Positions 1 through 10,890 of a DNA stretch of 64,000 nucleotides are shown one piece after another; the first letter of the stretch is position 1, and each line of letters opens with the position of its first letter. The DNA comes from Nymphaea colorata (taxonomy: Eukaryota > Streptophyta > Magnoliopsida > Nymphaeales > Nymphaeaceae): contig NC_045144.1 in assembly GCF_008831285.2 (NCBI RefSeq), positions 2,844,268 through 2,908,267 of the forward strand. Direction: 5' to 3'. The notes under the pieces were generated by a model. It had not been told where the DNA came from, ran no database searches, and was given only the letters and a program-made list of their open reading frames with translations. The translations under genes were made by a program, and so were the position numbers.

Positions 1-2640
1 TTTTATATATTTCTATTTGATCGTTCTTTTAATAAAAAATGCTTTCTTCCTTCTCGTTTGCCTTTTTTTTTTTTTTTTTACTTTTGACATTTAAGAGAAA
101 CTACATAACAAAGTATATTTTCAGACTTACCATGTAAAGAGTTTTATCGTTTGAAAGACTTACACGTTTGGACTTTCCTTTTAGATGTTCTTCTAGGCTT
201 AGACTTGTGTTGTCATAGCTGACCTGTCAATATATATGAAAACTGATCAGAAGACTGAAGCTCCAAGGAAAAAACAAGGGGATCCCAAGGGAGAAAACTT
301 ATATTGGAAGCATTTCTGCCCATATACCTATATCAAGGTACTTTCTATTTAAAATTTTATTCATAAATATTTTCAAACATTTAATAAGCAAATGATGCTG
401 ATTCTTTCACCCATATGGTGCGAACAAGGTGGATGTCATATTGATGACGCTGAAGTTGATATTTAGCAGTTTTCCCTTTCTAAGGAAAAATGCAATTGAT
501 CGGTCATATGCACATCTGGTTAGCCGTTCCCATACCGGTCCCTGACCAATTGAGATAAAGAAAGATGTGGGGTGTTGAGCTGCACCAGCATCAAGGACGG
601 CAGTACCCTTAACTTTGGTACTACACTTCACTTAAGATGTATATTGATAGCACCTAGAAATAGAACTAAAGAAACGCCCCTTGACATGTTTCTAATCCGA
701 CCAACTAAGTAATGTCCAATAAAGACAATCTTTGATGGTTTTTGAAAGTTTTGTAAGAAAAAAGAAAATTTCACTTCCAATTTCCTTGCTTCCCAAGGAA
801 AAGAGGGAGGGAGAGAAAGAGAGAGAGAATTTACTTGGTTCCTAAGGAAGCTGTCAACTTCATTACCCTCATACGATTAGAGTTCTACATATTTATACAT
901 GCTTTTGACTAAGTTGGCAAATCAAAGGAAGCGTGTCAAAGTTGGGGAGCAGATAAAATTCGAGCATTGGAACGGAGCAGAGGGAAAGGCAGTTGATTAT
1001 GTAAACTCTGCATTCCTCCATCTCTCTGACGAACTTTTCAAACTCTTCTCTTTCCAGCGTGCGACTGAAAGTTTTATGAGAGAGGGGGAGAGAGAACCTT
1101 CTCATCTGGCTTGGTGCCCAAGGAGCGCCTCACCTTTATTAACCACCTACGCTACGGGCTCTGCACATTGCTGTGATTAAATTTGCTGTACGATAGAAGG
1201 AAGCGTTTCTCTGGTTCGGAAGGAGATAAGTTTGCACCAACAAGCAGAGTGAGAGTGGGGGTCTGAATCTTTAATCACTCTTATACTCAGCCTCACCTCA
1301 ACTTCTCGGCTAAAAGTGCAAGAGTAACATTGGCATCCGGAAATTAAGGATGGCTAAACCGAAGAACTCACATTGGTACTCTTCTATCTTGAGATCATTT
1401 ATTTCCTGCTTCTCATCTGCTGAAATTTCTGCGCATGACAAAAGACATGCTTCACCAAAAGACGGCGCCGAGGCTATAGTTGCTGGTGCCCGCCATTTTC
1501 GCAGTGAGCACTTGGTTCATTCACGATGGTAGAGCCACTTGCATCTTCCAAATAGTCAAGGGGATAGAGAGAAACAGAGTGAGTACAAACTCTGGTAAGT
1601 TGCAGTCCAGAAGTAAGAAGCTCCAACAGGGGAACTGCTTGATGGAATGAACCAATCTGGCCTTTAACGAGTGAATCTTAAGATGACCCAAACCAGCGTC
1701 AGAGAAATGGACCAAAGCAAATTCTTGGCACCTGGCCATCGGTCATGTTTCTTTCTGTAAATTATGAGACCGTATGTTTCCTGTATGACTGTGAACAAAT
1801 TCCACAGAAAAAAAAAAATGTACTAAGAAGTTCTGGACAGGAAAGATGATATGAAATTACATTTTCCCTATTTTTGCGATTAATCTTTGAGATTGTGAAA
1901 GGACTGTGTATCGGCATTCCAATTTCATCGGCGGCCTCATCACTGGTATAACCCTGCTTAGAAAATGTTCCAAATACAAGAGTTCCTTCACTGTTTCTCC
2001 TCCTCGGAGCGTGCTCGTACTCTAGCAAATAGAGTCATGAACATACCATTTCTCCATTCCTCAAAATCGTTTTCCTAAATCCTAACGAGTTCCTCACCAC
2101 GCGGCCATGATTTCAAAAGGCTCAGAGGAGGTATGTTCATTTGTGAATCGGATGAATTACTTACGGTGGTATCAGAGCCTCTGGTTCTTCATGGTTAGGG
2201 GACTCGCATCCCTCCTCTTGAAGACGACAGCATCTGGAAACCCTTGAAGGACAGGGAAATGGGAAAAGGGGCTGCTATTCTTTTCGAATATATACCTCCA
2301 CCCGTCGTCCGTCCATATCGTCCTCACCCGGCGACCCTGAGAAGGATGGGCTTTTTTCTGCCCGCTTCTGTTGGCTTCCAGTGGCCTGCTCCGGTGAATG
2401 GCCTGTACGATGGGAATACTTTTCCTTTCGCCGGTGGCCATTGGATGGCCGGACTGATAGAAGCCATCGGCCGCCCTCCTTGACAACACGATACAGGCGC
2501 ACCATCGAGTGCCAATGCAGTTTCTCCGCCTCCCGCGCAGGAAGATGCTGCAGCAGTAAGTAATTGTTGACATCTATCTTCTCCCCTACTGTTGTGCTTG
2601 TGCCTCTTCCACCAGTCCAGGTCTTAGATCGCAGTGATGA
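1..2640. other. Upstream region, no recognised gene
   Basis: Mixed sequence with a poly-T run near 63-80, a GA-rich run near 800-835 and short open frames that I do not recognise on either strand. Near 2167-2179 the string TGGTATCAGAGCC matches a tRNA-iMet primer-binding site of Copia elements, but no LTR or gag is readable around it. At most it is the relic of a leader. Confidence 0.3.
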
Positions 2641-2723
2641 CAGGGCGAATGCTTTTAAAAAATTTAAAAAATGTATATGTAAATTTCAAAAATTTTAGTT
2701 ATATATATATATATATTTATATA

Positions 2724-2832
2724 ATATGATCAGCTTGTCTAGGAACCAGATTCTGAAGTACTAAGTGGGTTTAGTTCAGGTTTTTGTTGCTTTTAAATAT
2801 GATCGGCTTGTCTAGGAACCAGATTCTGAAGT
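2724..2832 (+). repeat. 36-bp direct repeat, two copies
   Basis: Copies at 2724-2759 and 2797-2832 (core GCTTGTCTAGGAACCAGATT) are identical but for one A/G difference and lie 73 bp apart. They follow a (TA)n tract. Origin unknown; possibly slippage or a gene-conversion relic. Confidence 0.75.
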
Positions 2833-2969
2833 TACTGTGCGTGGAGAAGGAATCATCTGATGATTTCGGTGCTGTTATGAGTCATTGTTTATAGTTACTT
2901 TCTGCCATGATTCATCGTCAATCTACAATTTATGCTGCTTTTATATTAGGCTTGTACATTATAAGAACT

Positions 2970-3420
2970 ATATGGTTCAGTGGCGTGGTAGGCTTGCACG
3001 CCATTGAAGAATACTTTTTTATACGCCACTTTTTTTTATGGCGTTCGGTCTATGTTTGCCACTCCATAAGCCATTTACATTGTTTGGAGTGGAAGCACCA
3101 CGTTGTTAAAGCACTGGCACCATTTAAACGCCACTGAAAAAAAAAAAAAAAGCATTAGGGTGTCTAATTGGAGTTGGAGGTGAAGGTGCACTTTAAACGC
3201 CGCTAAAGAAGCAAATAGGTGAAAATTTTCCCGCCATTTCTCCCTTCCGCGGGCTTAATGTAGAATTTCCAACGCCATGTCCGCCACTTCCTCGCGCTCT
3301 CGCTCAATCTTCTGGAGTGGAGTTGTGCTTGCTCAATCTTCTTGAGTGGAGTTGTGCTTTTCTCGTGATTTTGATTCTCTCCAACTAAGTGCTTTATCAC
3401 TTGATCTTCTACCGTGCGGT
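2970..3420. repeat. CACTA-like subterminal repeat debris
   Basis: Repeated short motifs on both strands (CAGTGGCGT, ACGCCACT, AAACGCCACTG, AAACGCCGCTA, AACGCCATGTCCGCCACT) recall the clustered subterminal repeats of plant CACTA (En/Spm) elements. No clean CACTA terminus or 3-bp TSD is visible, so this is a weak call. Confidence 0.3.
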
Positions 3421-3439
3421 TGTTTGCAGAGGCGCATGT

Positions 3440-5085
3440 AAGTCTTCATTTTTATCCCCTTTTTTCTTTCCGATCGGAAATTTCAGTCACTGCTGTGTGA
3501 TTCATAATTTGATTAGTTCATAATCCTGTACGAACCAGCAGGATTATACTTTAAATAGGATTGAAGTTTCTTGCAGGACTAGTTCAAGTTCTGATTCTTT
3601 GAGAGCTTTATGCCAATGGAGCTATAGTTTCCTCATTTGGCAGATTCTGGAAAGAACTTCGTGACAGGTTAAGTGCTGTGAAAACTCCTAAACAAAGACT
3701 TTAAATTGTTCCTGGATTGAAAAATGACACAAGAAGTCAGAAATTTGCCGTTTTACTGGCTTGTGCCGGCTGACAGGATCTCTAACTCCAGCAGGCCCAT
3801 CAGAACAAGGTCTAAAAGTGTCTGTCTGATTTCTTTGATCTTCCTCTATAAGGATATTGGTCTACGATGCAGCTTCCGATCAGAATCAAGAATCCTGTCA
3901 GCTAGAACAACTTATATTTACAACTTTGTGTCTAACCGTTTCAAAAGCAAGTGATGGCCAAACGTGTAACTGGTGATATATTGATATATATCATCAGTAG
4001 TCGAGGTGAGAGAATTTTCCAGATGTTGTCTGCTAGATCATTTGTACTTCAGCTTCTCACTTGATGGTTGATACAAATTCTTCCCTCTCTTGATATCAAA
4101 TTACCCCTTTTGCTAGTGCAGAACATCAAAATGAAAACCTCAATTATAGATCTTAAACCAAGTATGCACCTTTAGCCTGACCTAAGATTTTTAGTTTGCA
4201 GTCAGTCGCCTTTCACTCATAATCTCATTCTTTTCCTTCTTTGCCGACAAAAAACGGGAGCAATAGCTTCACAGATTTTTAGGAGCTTGCTTGCTCGAGC
4301 TAGCTCAGTTGTGACACAAAGAAAAATGCAGAAATCTTGACCTGCTCTCTGATACACATCTGAAACAAGAAATTAAGGTAAGGGTCGATTAGCTGTTGTG
4401 GATTTTTTTATTGCAGAACTACAGTTGAAAATTTATTGGACTTATTGAAATTCCTAACATGTTCACTGATTATGAGCAGTTGTTTGTTCATGATGCGAAA
4501 CCTAAAGAGATCTATGATCTAAAATACAAATATCGAGATACAAATTTGAGTTTAAGATGTGATTCATGAATGATCTAAATCTATACTTTATGATCTAATT
4601 CGGAGATCTAAATCTGAGTGTTGAAACTGGAGTTTCGGATATATGGAGCCAACTAAAATTGAAAGCTGAGTTTAATTCTGAAATCCAAACTTCTGTCATA
4701 GGGAACAAGTACACGCCCTCAAATATGAAATTTGGATTAAGCAAGACCAATCAATTGTAGTCTTTACTACATATACTTTTCATTAAAGTTGTTTGTCATG
4801 AGTTTTAGTAAGCATTTAATAAAAGAATTATGAAATAACTTGGTGAAGACTTGCAAATTTCAAAGGCTATAATTTCTTTTATTTACTGAGAATTTCACAC
4901 CAAAAAATTCATGTTGACAGTGAATATTGAAGTATTACAACTAATAATTTAAGTCAGTTGGTGTTTTGGACATAAGGCGCCAAATAGGATAAGGATAGAA
5001 AATCCTTGAATGGTCTAGCCCACAATATCTTGTGCTTCTACTTCATTATTGTGTTTGATAGATTTATTGCCTTTTCAGTATCTGC
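3440..5085. other. AT-rich intergenic stretch, nothing recognised
   Basis: No open frame, splice-phase chain, RNA gene or terminal repeat was recognised. Contains a few short GATCTAAATC-type reiterations near 4510-4620. Confidence 0.5.
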
Positions 5086-5089
5086 AACC

Positions 5090-7080
5090 CCAAACAACTC
5101 TCACAAAGAAGAATAAAGCCCTCAAAAATGAGAATGCACAAAACAAATCGGGTTCCCTTTTTCTTTAAACTCATCTTTTGAAAATTTTCAAAAACAGTAC
5201 ACAACATTTAAATCGCTTTTTTTAAGCTCCTGAAACAAGTACCAGTGGTTTTTTCATTTCTTTTTTATTTGGGTTTAGAATCCTCCACTTCAAGGAACCC
5301 AATCCAATGCAGCTCTTCATCACTGACTATGTGGAGGATCTCACTAAATCAGCAATAGAGCATGACACTTCATGCTTTGAATGAGACAACTCTTTGGTCA
5401 TCATATCGACACCATAGTCACTATATGAATATTTTTAAACTTAAGTTGTTTTGCTTTTAATACATTGTCTATCCAATGATACCTCACATCAATGTACTTT
5501 GATCTTGAATGAGAAGTAAAATTTTTGTCCAGAAAAATCACTCTTATTGTCACAAAATTAAGTTCTTGCATAAATTTCATCAACAACAACAATTTTCTAG
5601 CGTCTGTCATTGCAATAAAATCTACCTTTGTGATAGAAAATGTCACATACTTCTGAACTCCATGCTATCATAACACTGTGCCACCTGTTAAGTGATTATG
5701 TAGCTAGAAATGTACTTTTTAGGATCTATATCACATGTCATATCTAAATTTGTGTAACCTACCAAAGTAGGTTTCTGCTTTCCAAAATAAAGACAAATCT
5801 GCTAGTGTCTTGAAAATATCTCAAAATTCATTTTATAGCATTTCATTGTTTTTTATCAAGATTTAAGAGAAATCTACTGGCAATTCTACTGCATCAGCAA
5901 TATCTAGACTCATACACACATAATATATATCAAAATACTAATAGCTGTGTGTCCTTGTTCTCTTTATTAGTAAAAGAACTCTATTTAAATTGTACTTCAA
6001 GTGACACACTCACTTCATTAGTCTTGTCCCTTTTGAATCTTTAAAGTACCTTTTTAGTGTGCGCCTCTTTTGTGATAGCAACAACTTATTTGTTTTTCTA
6101 TCATGAATAATCTTCATGCTCAAAATCTGATTTGTGAGTCCCAAGTACTTCATGGTAAATGTTTTGCCTCATTCTTTCTTCAAATTTACAATCGTTGAAG
6201 TATTCTTACCAACAATGAGCATGCCATCACATATAACAACAAAATAAAAAAATCATCATTTGAAAATTTCTTAACAAAAATGTAGTTATCTAAAGTAGTT
6301 TTCTTATACCTATACTTTCCCATGAAAGACTCACTTAATTCCTCTACTCGAACTTAACAAGAAAACCCATGACCATCCAATGGATCTCACAACATATAAA
6401 TTTTGATGCACACAAATGCGGCAAACAACAAATAATAATAAGCTCAAGAAAGATAAGAGAAAGACACCAATTTTGACATGGAAAACCCTTTCAAAATGAG
6501 AGGCAAAAATCATAAGATTGAAAGCAACCCAACAACAATCCACTATCCAATAGAACATAACTACAAGATGACAATAGATAGTGTCTACACTCTCAAAACC
6601 AAATAATCAGCAAAATAGAGAGAACAATGCAAAATGAAGTGGCAGAAGATAAGCTAATCGAGAGTGACATCGAACCCTCTTTCTTTTACCCTAATTTATA
6701 CTAAACAAAAACAAAGGAATGAAACAAAAATCTCAAACAACAATGGAAGCTTCCACCTGCTCAATGTGTCACCTTTTAATCTTTCTAATGGCTTGAAAAA
6801 CAGGAACTCTTCCCTTCTGTTTCTCACTTTTTTCCAAAGAAGAACTCCCAAGGAAGAAGATAGCCCTCAATGATGAGAACACACAAAAAGTCGGGCTGCC
6901 CTTTTCTTCAACTCCATCTTTTGAAACTTTTCAAAAATAGTCCACAACATTTTTTGAAATTTCTTCCTTTCAGACTCCCAAAACTAATGGGGCGATTCTT
7001 TCTTCTTCTTTCCTTCTTTGAATTGGGTTTGGATCATCCACATGAGGGGACCCAACCCAACATTCTTCAGCTTAATTTTG
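5090..7080. repeat. Pair of degenerate LTR-like repeats (5090-5340 and 6838-7080)
   Basis: Both copies share, in order, AAGAA..., CCCTCAA.ATGAGAA, CACAAAA, a C-rich/T-rich run, CATCTTTTGAAA, CACAACATTT, TTGGGTTT and GGACCCAACCCAA-like text. They flank the minus-strand RT-RNase H relic. They are probably remnants of its LTRs, which would make it an internally deleted element. Ends and TSD could not be defined. Confidence 0.5.
5380..6330 (-). pseudogene. Decayed Copia RT-RNase H fragment
   Basis: Read on the minus strand with many frameshifts, it resembles Ty1/Copia pol: a GMLIVGKN block (after the expected YVDD), then FTMKYLGLTNQILSMKI and LLLSQKR. At 5401-5646 follows RNase H-like text ending KYIDVRYHWIDNVLKAKQLK, equivalent to the family block .KHIDVRYHFIRD. 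Gag, protease and integrase are absent. The degenerate repeat pair at 5090-5340 and 6838-7080 brackets it. Confidence 0.75.
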
Positions 7081-7587
7081 GTAATATCTAATTTAGTGGG
7101 ATGTAAATGGAATCAAATGAAAGCAAATGCAACCTATTTTGTTTATAAAAAAACTACCTACCTAATGTGGGGGGCAAAGACTAAGTCCATCCCCATATTT
7201 GTGGCATTTGAAGAGCTTGGTCCAACAACCTAGGCATCACACATTTTATACATTATCTGAAGCTATTGTAGACGTAGAAGATGCCATTGAAGACGATCTT
7301 GAGGATTGGCATTAGAAAACGTGCCCAAATGCTTCCACCATGTGGCCCAGCAAGGTTCGACCCATCTACATCAATAGTCCACACATTTCCTTGTTCAATA
7401 TGAAGACGCACTTCTTGACGTTCCGCAATGTATGACTACTAACTTGGACGCCTCCTTAGATACAATTTCTAGATTGCTTGGCATATTTATTACACTAGTC
7501 TATGCACTCCTCACAACCACTACATTATTTATTCTCTTTTTTGTGGTTTTGGGCAACTTCTTCAAAGTCGGCTGTTGAGGACAACTA

Positions 7588-7801
7588 GGGGTGGAGTCAG
7601 GATAGGGCTCGCAGGGGCCTTGGCCCTACCTTAAAAAAAAAAAAATTAAAATGTTCATGTAAATTTTAAAAAATTTCACTTGTTTTATATAAAAAATTTT
7701 AAAAATGATATTTCCACTTATTTTCAAATTTAAAAACTTTAATGTCAAAATTTGAAAACTTTAATTTGTCCCTTGTCATAAAAAAATTCTAGCTCTACAT
7801 G
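7588..7801. mobile_element. Degenerate non-autonomous DNA transposon
   Basis: Starts AGGGGTGGAGTCAGGAT, then GGGGCCTTGGCCCTACC, an A/T-rich core of about 150 bp, and ends with AATTCTAGCTCTACAT, an imperfect inverse of the start. The layout resembles common plant elements with GGGGC(G/T)GAG termini, often placed in hAT. No TSD was found. Confidence 0.35.
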
Positions 7802-8262
7802 TTGCATCTCAACTGTATTCATGCAAAACAACCAAATATATGGGCAGGGCCTGCATCAATGCCATCTCAACGGCCTCCTCTTAAGCTCAAAGAAAGGCTA
7901 CTCGTTTAGTTTGTACGGCCACTCTGAGTGCCAAAATGAGGGATGTAGACTATTTATAGTTTCAACTCATACTTAGCTCTGTTTTTCTAAAACCAAATTG
8001 AAATCTAACCAGCATATGATATGATCTTTATGTGTAATTATCAGACTCAAATTCAAATTCAAATGCAATTATGAATCTACATCAAATCTGAAACTCATCA
8101 GTCATTGGTTCTGAATTTCTTTGCTAAATTCAACTAGATGGATTCAAAATGAAATTCGTAGTCGAGGCTACAAGGTACGTTTACATCCTGAACAAAAAAA
8201 AATGATATGCCACAGCCAAATCAATCGGCCGGTACTACGGGGCCTCTCAATCTGGACAAGAT
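7802..8262. other. Intergenic stretch, nothing recognised
   Basis: No gene, repeat border or coding signal identified. Confidence 0.4.
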
Positions 8263-10640
8263 GCTCTATAATATATCACAAGTGGTAAGCCAAGAAAATT
8301 GAAGAAAGAATACTGTCATTAAATGTCGGATTTGGATCTCAATCTAAATCAGTCGCTTTCGCTAGATAAAGGTTAGGTCGTGGATAGAACAAGCACGAGT
8401 TCTTAAATTAGGCTGTTTTTTTGTTTTTGTCTACCAAATTAACCAAAGACAGAAGGGAAGCAATCAATTGCCGCCACGTTGTGGGCAAAGTTGTCATTAC
8501 AACAGCATGTAACCGTAAAAGCCTGCAACTTGGGGTGCGTTAGGCTCCCGATGAACCTTCCGTGCAGTGTTTCTCTTCCTCCCTGCTCAACCTTCTCTTC
8601 CTGAAGGGTGAACTGCTGAAAGCTCGAACTGTTTATGCTTTCTCTGATATTCTTCTTCCCTATCAAATTGTTCCTCAAGATCAGGGGTTTCAAGGTGCTG
8701 ATCTCTCGAATGTTTTAGAAATTATTTCCTTTCGTAACTGAACGTCTCATCTTTACTTTCCGCTGGTGGTGTCTCCCTCATTTTTTTGCTCTCTTTCAAG
8801 AAGTATCGACGTCGCGAATGAGGTTCCGTCGTTTTAGGAAGGCTTTCTTTTGATTCTGGTTGGTTGATCCATTAGAGTTTTACGTTTTGGTCCCATGCAT
8901 GACGATCTAGATTGATGCTACTTTTCTTTAAAAAGAATTACATTTGCCCGATTGCTGTATGCAATCTGTTTTACCAGTTGACTGTAATTGTTCACGATTA
9001 CTAATTCACTGACAATTATTCCGTTCTCCTCCCTTATAAAATAAAACGCATTTACCATCTTAATCATGTTTTAGTTTTCCTTTTACTATGTTCTGTGAAC
9101 TGAATCTCGAAAATTTCGTTCTGAAAACAACGCAAGGGGCCTTACTGATTTCAGCATTATGTTGATCTTTTTTCGGCTCTAGTAACTCAGAATTTCTTAA
9201 GCCGTTTAGCAGAAGATGATAGTGGTCTCCACGATCGGAATTGTCAGACACATGAGTTTCTGCTATACGTCAATGTTTTGATTTAATACCGGTGCTTTTC
9301 TAACGGGAATTTCCTTTTGTAGTACGGACGTACAATTTTAGTTTATTATACCTCTTGGTACCAGATTAACACTCATCGATCATAATGATTTTTTATGCTA
9401 GGCTGCAATGCCATTTTAGTTATGTTGAAGTGCCTTTTAGCTGTTTGATGAAAGGAAGCTAACCAAAATACATTCTGCCTGAATTTTATGCGTGAAAATT
9501 CATGACAATGAAGATGTTGCATCTGCTTTCTGTCAGCAGTAGACCTTGTCTTGACTCATTAAGGAGTGATGCTCCTGAAAATTGAACATGGCTTCCTATT
9601 CAACCAACTCCAACTCCTGTTTTTTTTTTCTTTTTTTTTTATAAGATTATGTGGTGGGCAAAAGAATCAAATTGAGTTACTGGTTTTCTGCAGATGTCTC
9701 TTTCTAGTTGACTAAAGGATTAAATTTGAAACCTTCAAGCTGAAGAAAGTAGACAGTGTAAGATGTACCCTTGGTATTCAACCTTAAATGAGAGTGTAGT
9801 GTACCTAATCCAGGGTCCCAGACTTGCTCCTTAAGAAAAATGCTTTAGGTACAATTTCTTTTTCATTATTTTTGGGTTTTCTTCCGATTTGAGATTCATG
9901 GATTACATATTAAACTGCCCTTTACAGTTAAATGCAGATATCCCTGTCTTCCTGTTATAAAACACAATATCAATCTCAAATACGAATTATCCATGGATTT
10001 GGATTTATAGATTGATTGTACATTTCTCCACTCTCGTGTTTGCCTGTTTGGATGACATTGTGATTGCTTGTTAAGCACGGGCCCATATTTTACACATTTA
10101 CAACTCAAATGCTATTTTCAAGTCAGTCTCACATATGTGATGTTGCAGGCTTCCTTCATTAAAAAATACATATCGTTGCTGTCTGACCCAGGCTTAAGAG
10201 CTGCTTATGACTTTTGATAAGATTTTTGACAAATCAACCCAAAACTGTCCTGAATGAAAGTACCTTGATTTGAGAAACCCAAAAATGTTATTAAGTAGGT
10301 TGCAAAGTGGAATATTCGGTATCCATTCTTCACAAGTTTCTAGGTACAAGATTGCTCCCTAGCTGTCCCGACAAATGAAATGTTACAACTTTTCATATAT
10401 TTGTACGACGCTCGAAACTGAAAAGTTCTTTTAGAAGTGCATTACTAAGGAAAAGCTTCATACTTTAAAATTGCTTTGGTCCTTGCATCAACTTTGACTT
10501 CATTAGGATGGAAATAGTGAAACTCCTTATGCCTTCATTGGTAAATTTTGAATTATTTATTTCAACTTCTGCAGTAATCATTCTGTTACTTTTACGTTGT
10601 CGTATTTGGATGACACTAAGGTGACATGTGGATAGTGCAG
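8263..10640 (+). promoter_or_regulatory. Possible LKR/SDH promoter, 5'UTR exon and leader intron
   Basis: The start codon lies 1 nt after an acceptor, so a 5'UTR exon must exist upstream. One candidate is a TATA-like run (CTATAATATATCA near 8263) with a leader exon ending at the donor-like CAAG/GTGCTG near 8690, leaving an intron of about 1.9 kb. No coding potential was recognised between 8700 and 10640. The site choice is a guess; only the acceptor at 10640 is well supported. Confidence 0.3.
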
Positions 10641-10641
10641 G

Positions 10642-10890
10642 ATGAATGGAAATGGAGTGGTTGGGATACTCTCCGAGTCATGTAACATATGGGAAAGGAG
10701 AGCACCTCTTACTCCATCGCACTGTGCCCGACTTCTCTGTGGTGGTACAACCAGAAGTGGAGCCAGTCGCATAATTGTACAACCATGCACGAAGCGCATC
10801 TATCATGATTCCCAGTATGAGGACATAGGTTGTGAAATCTCTGATGATTTGTCAGAATGTGGCCTTATACTGGGTGTAAAGCAGCCTAAG
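10642..10890 (+). CDS. LKR/SDH: LKR/SDH coding exon 1
   Basis: 83 codons beginning [12 protein letters not shown]. The ATG sits 1 nt after a splice acceptor (AG at 10639-10640), so the 5'UTR is split by an intron. The donor GT follows CAGCCTAAG. The content [11 protein letters not shown] and [20 protein letters not shown] is typical of the plant LKR N-terminus. Exon ends in phase 0. Confidence 0.95.

Noticed and set aside
893-1180. Overlapping open frames on both strands (70 and 93 codons)
   Set aside because: No recognised domain, no conserved neighbours and no splice partners; likely chance.
1762-2028. 88-codon minus-strand frame with GTFSKQGYTSDEAADEIGMP
   Set aside because: Looks protein-like at first sight, but I know no family with this text and found no exon chain around it.
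2167-2179. TGGTATCAGAGCC as the start of a Copia element
   Set aside because: No LTR before it or gag after it could be read; recorded only as a possible relic.
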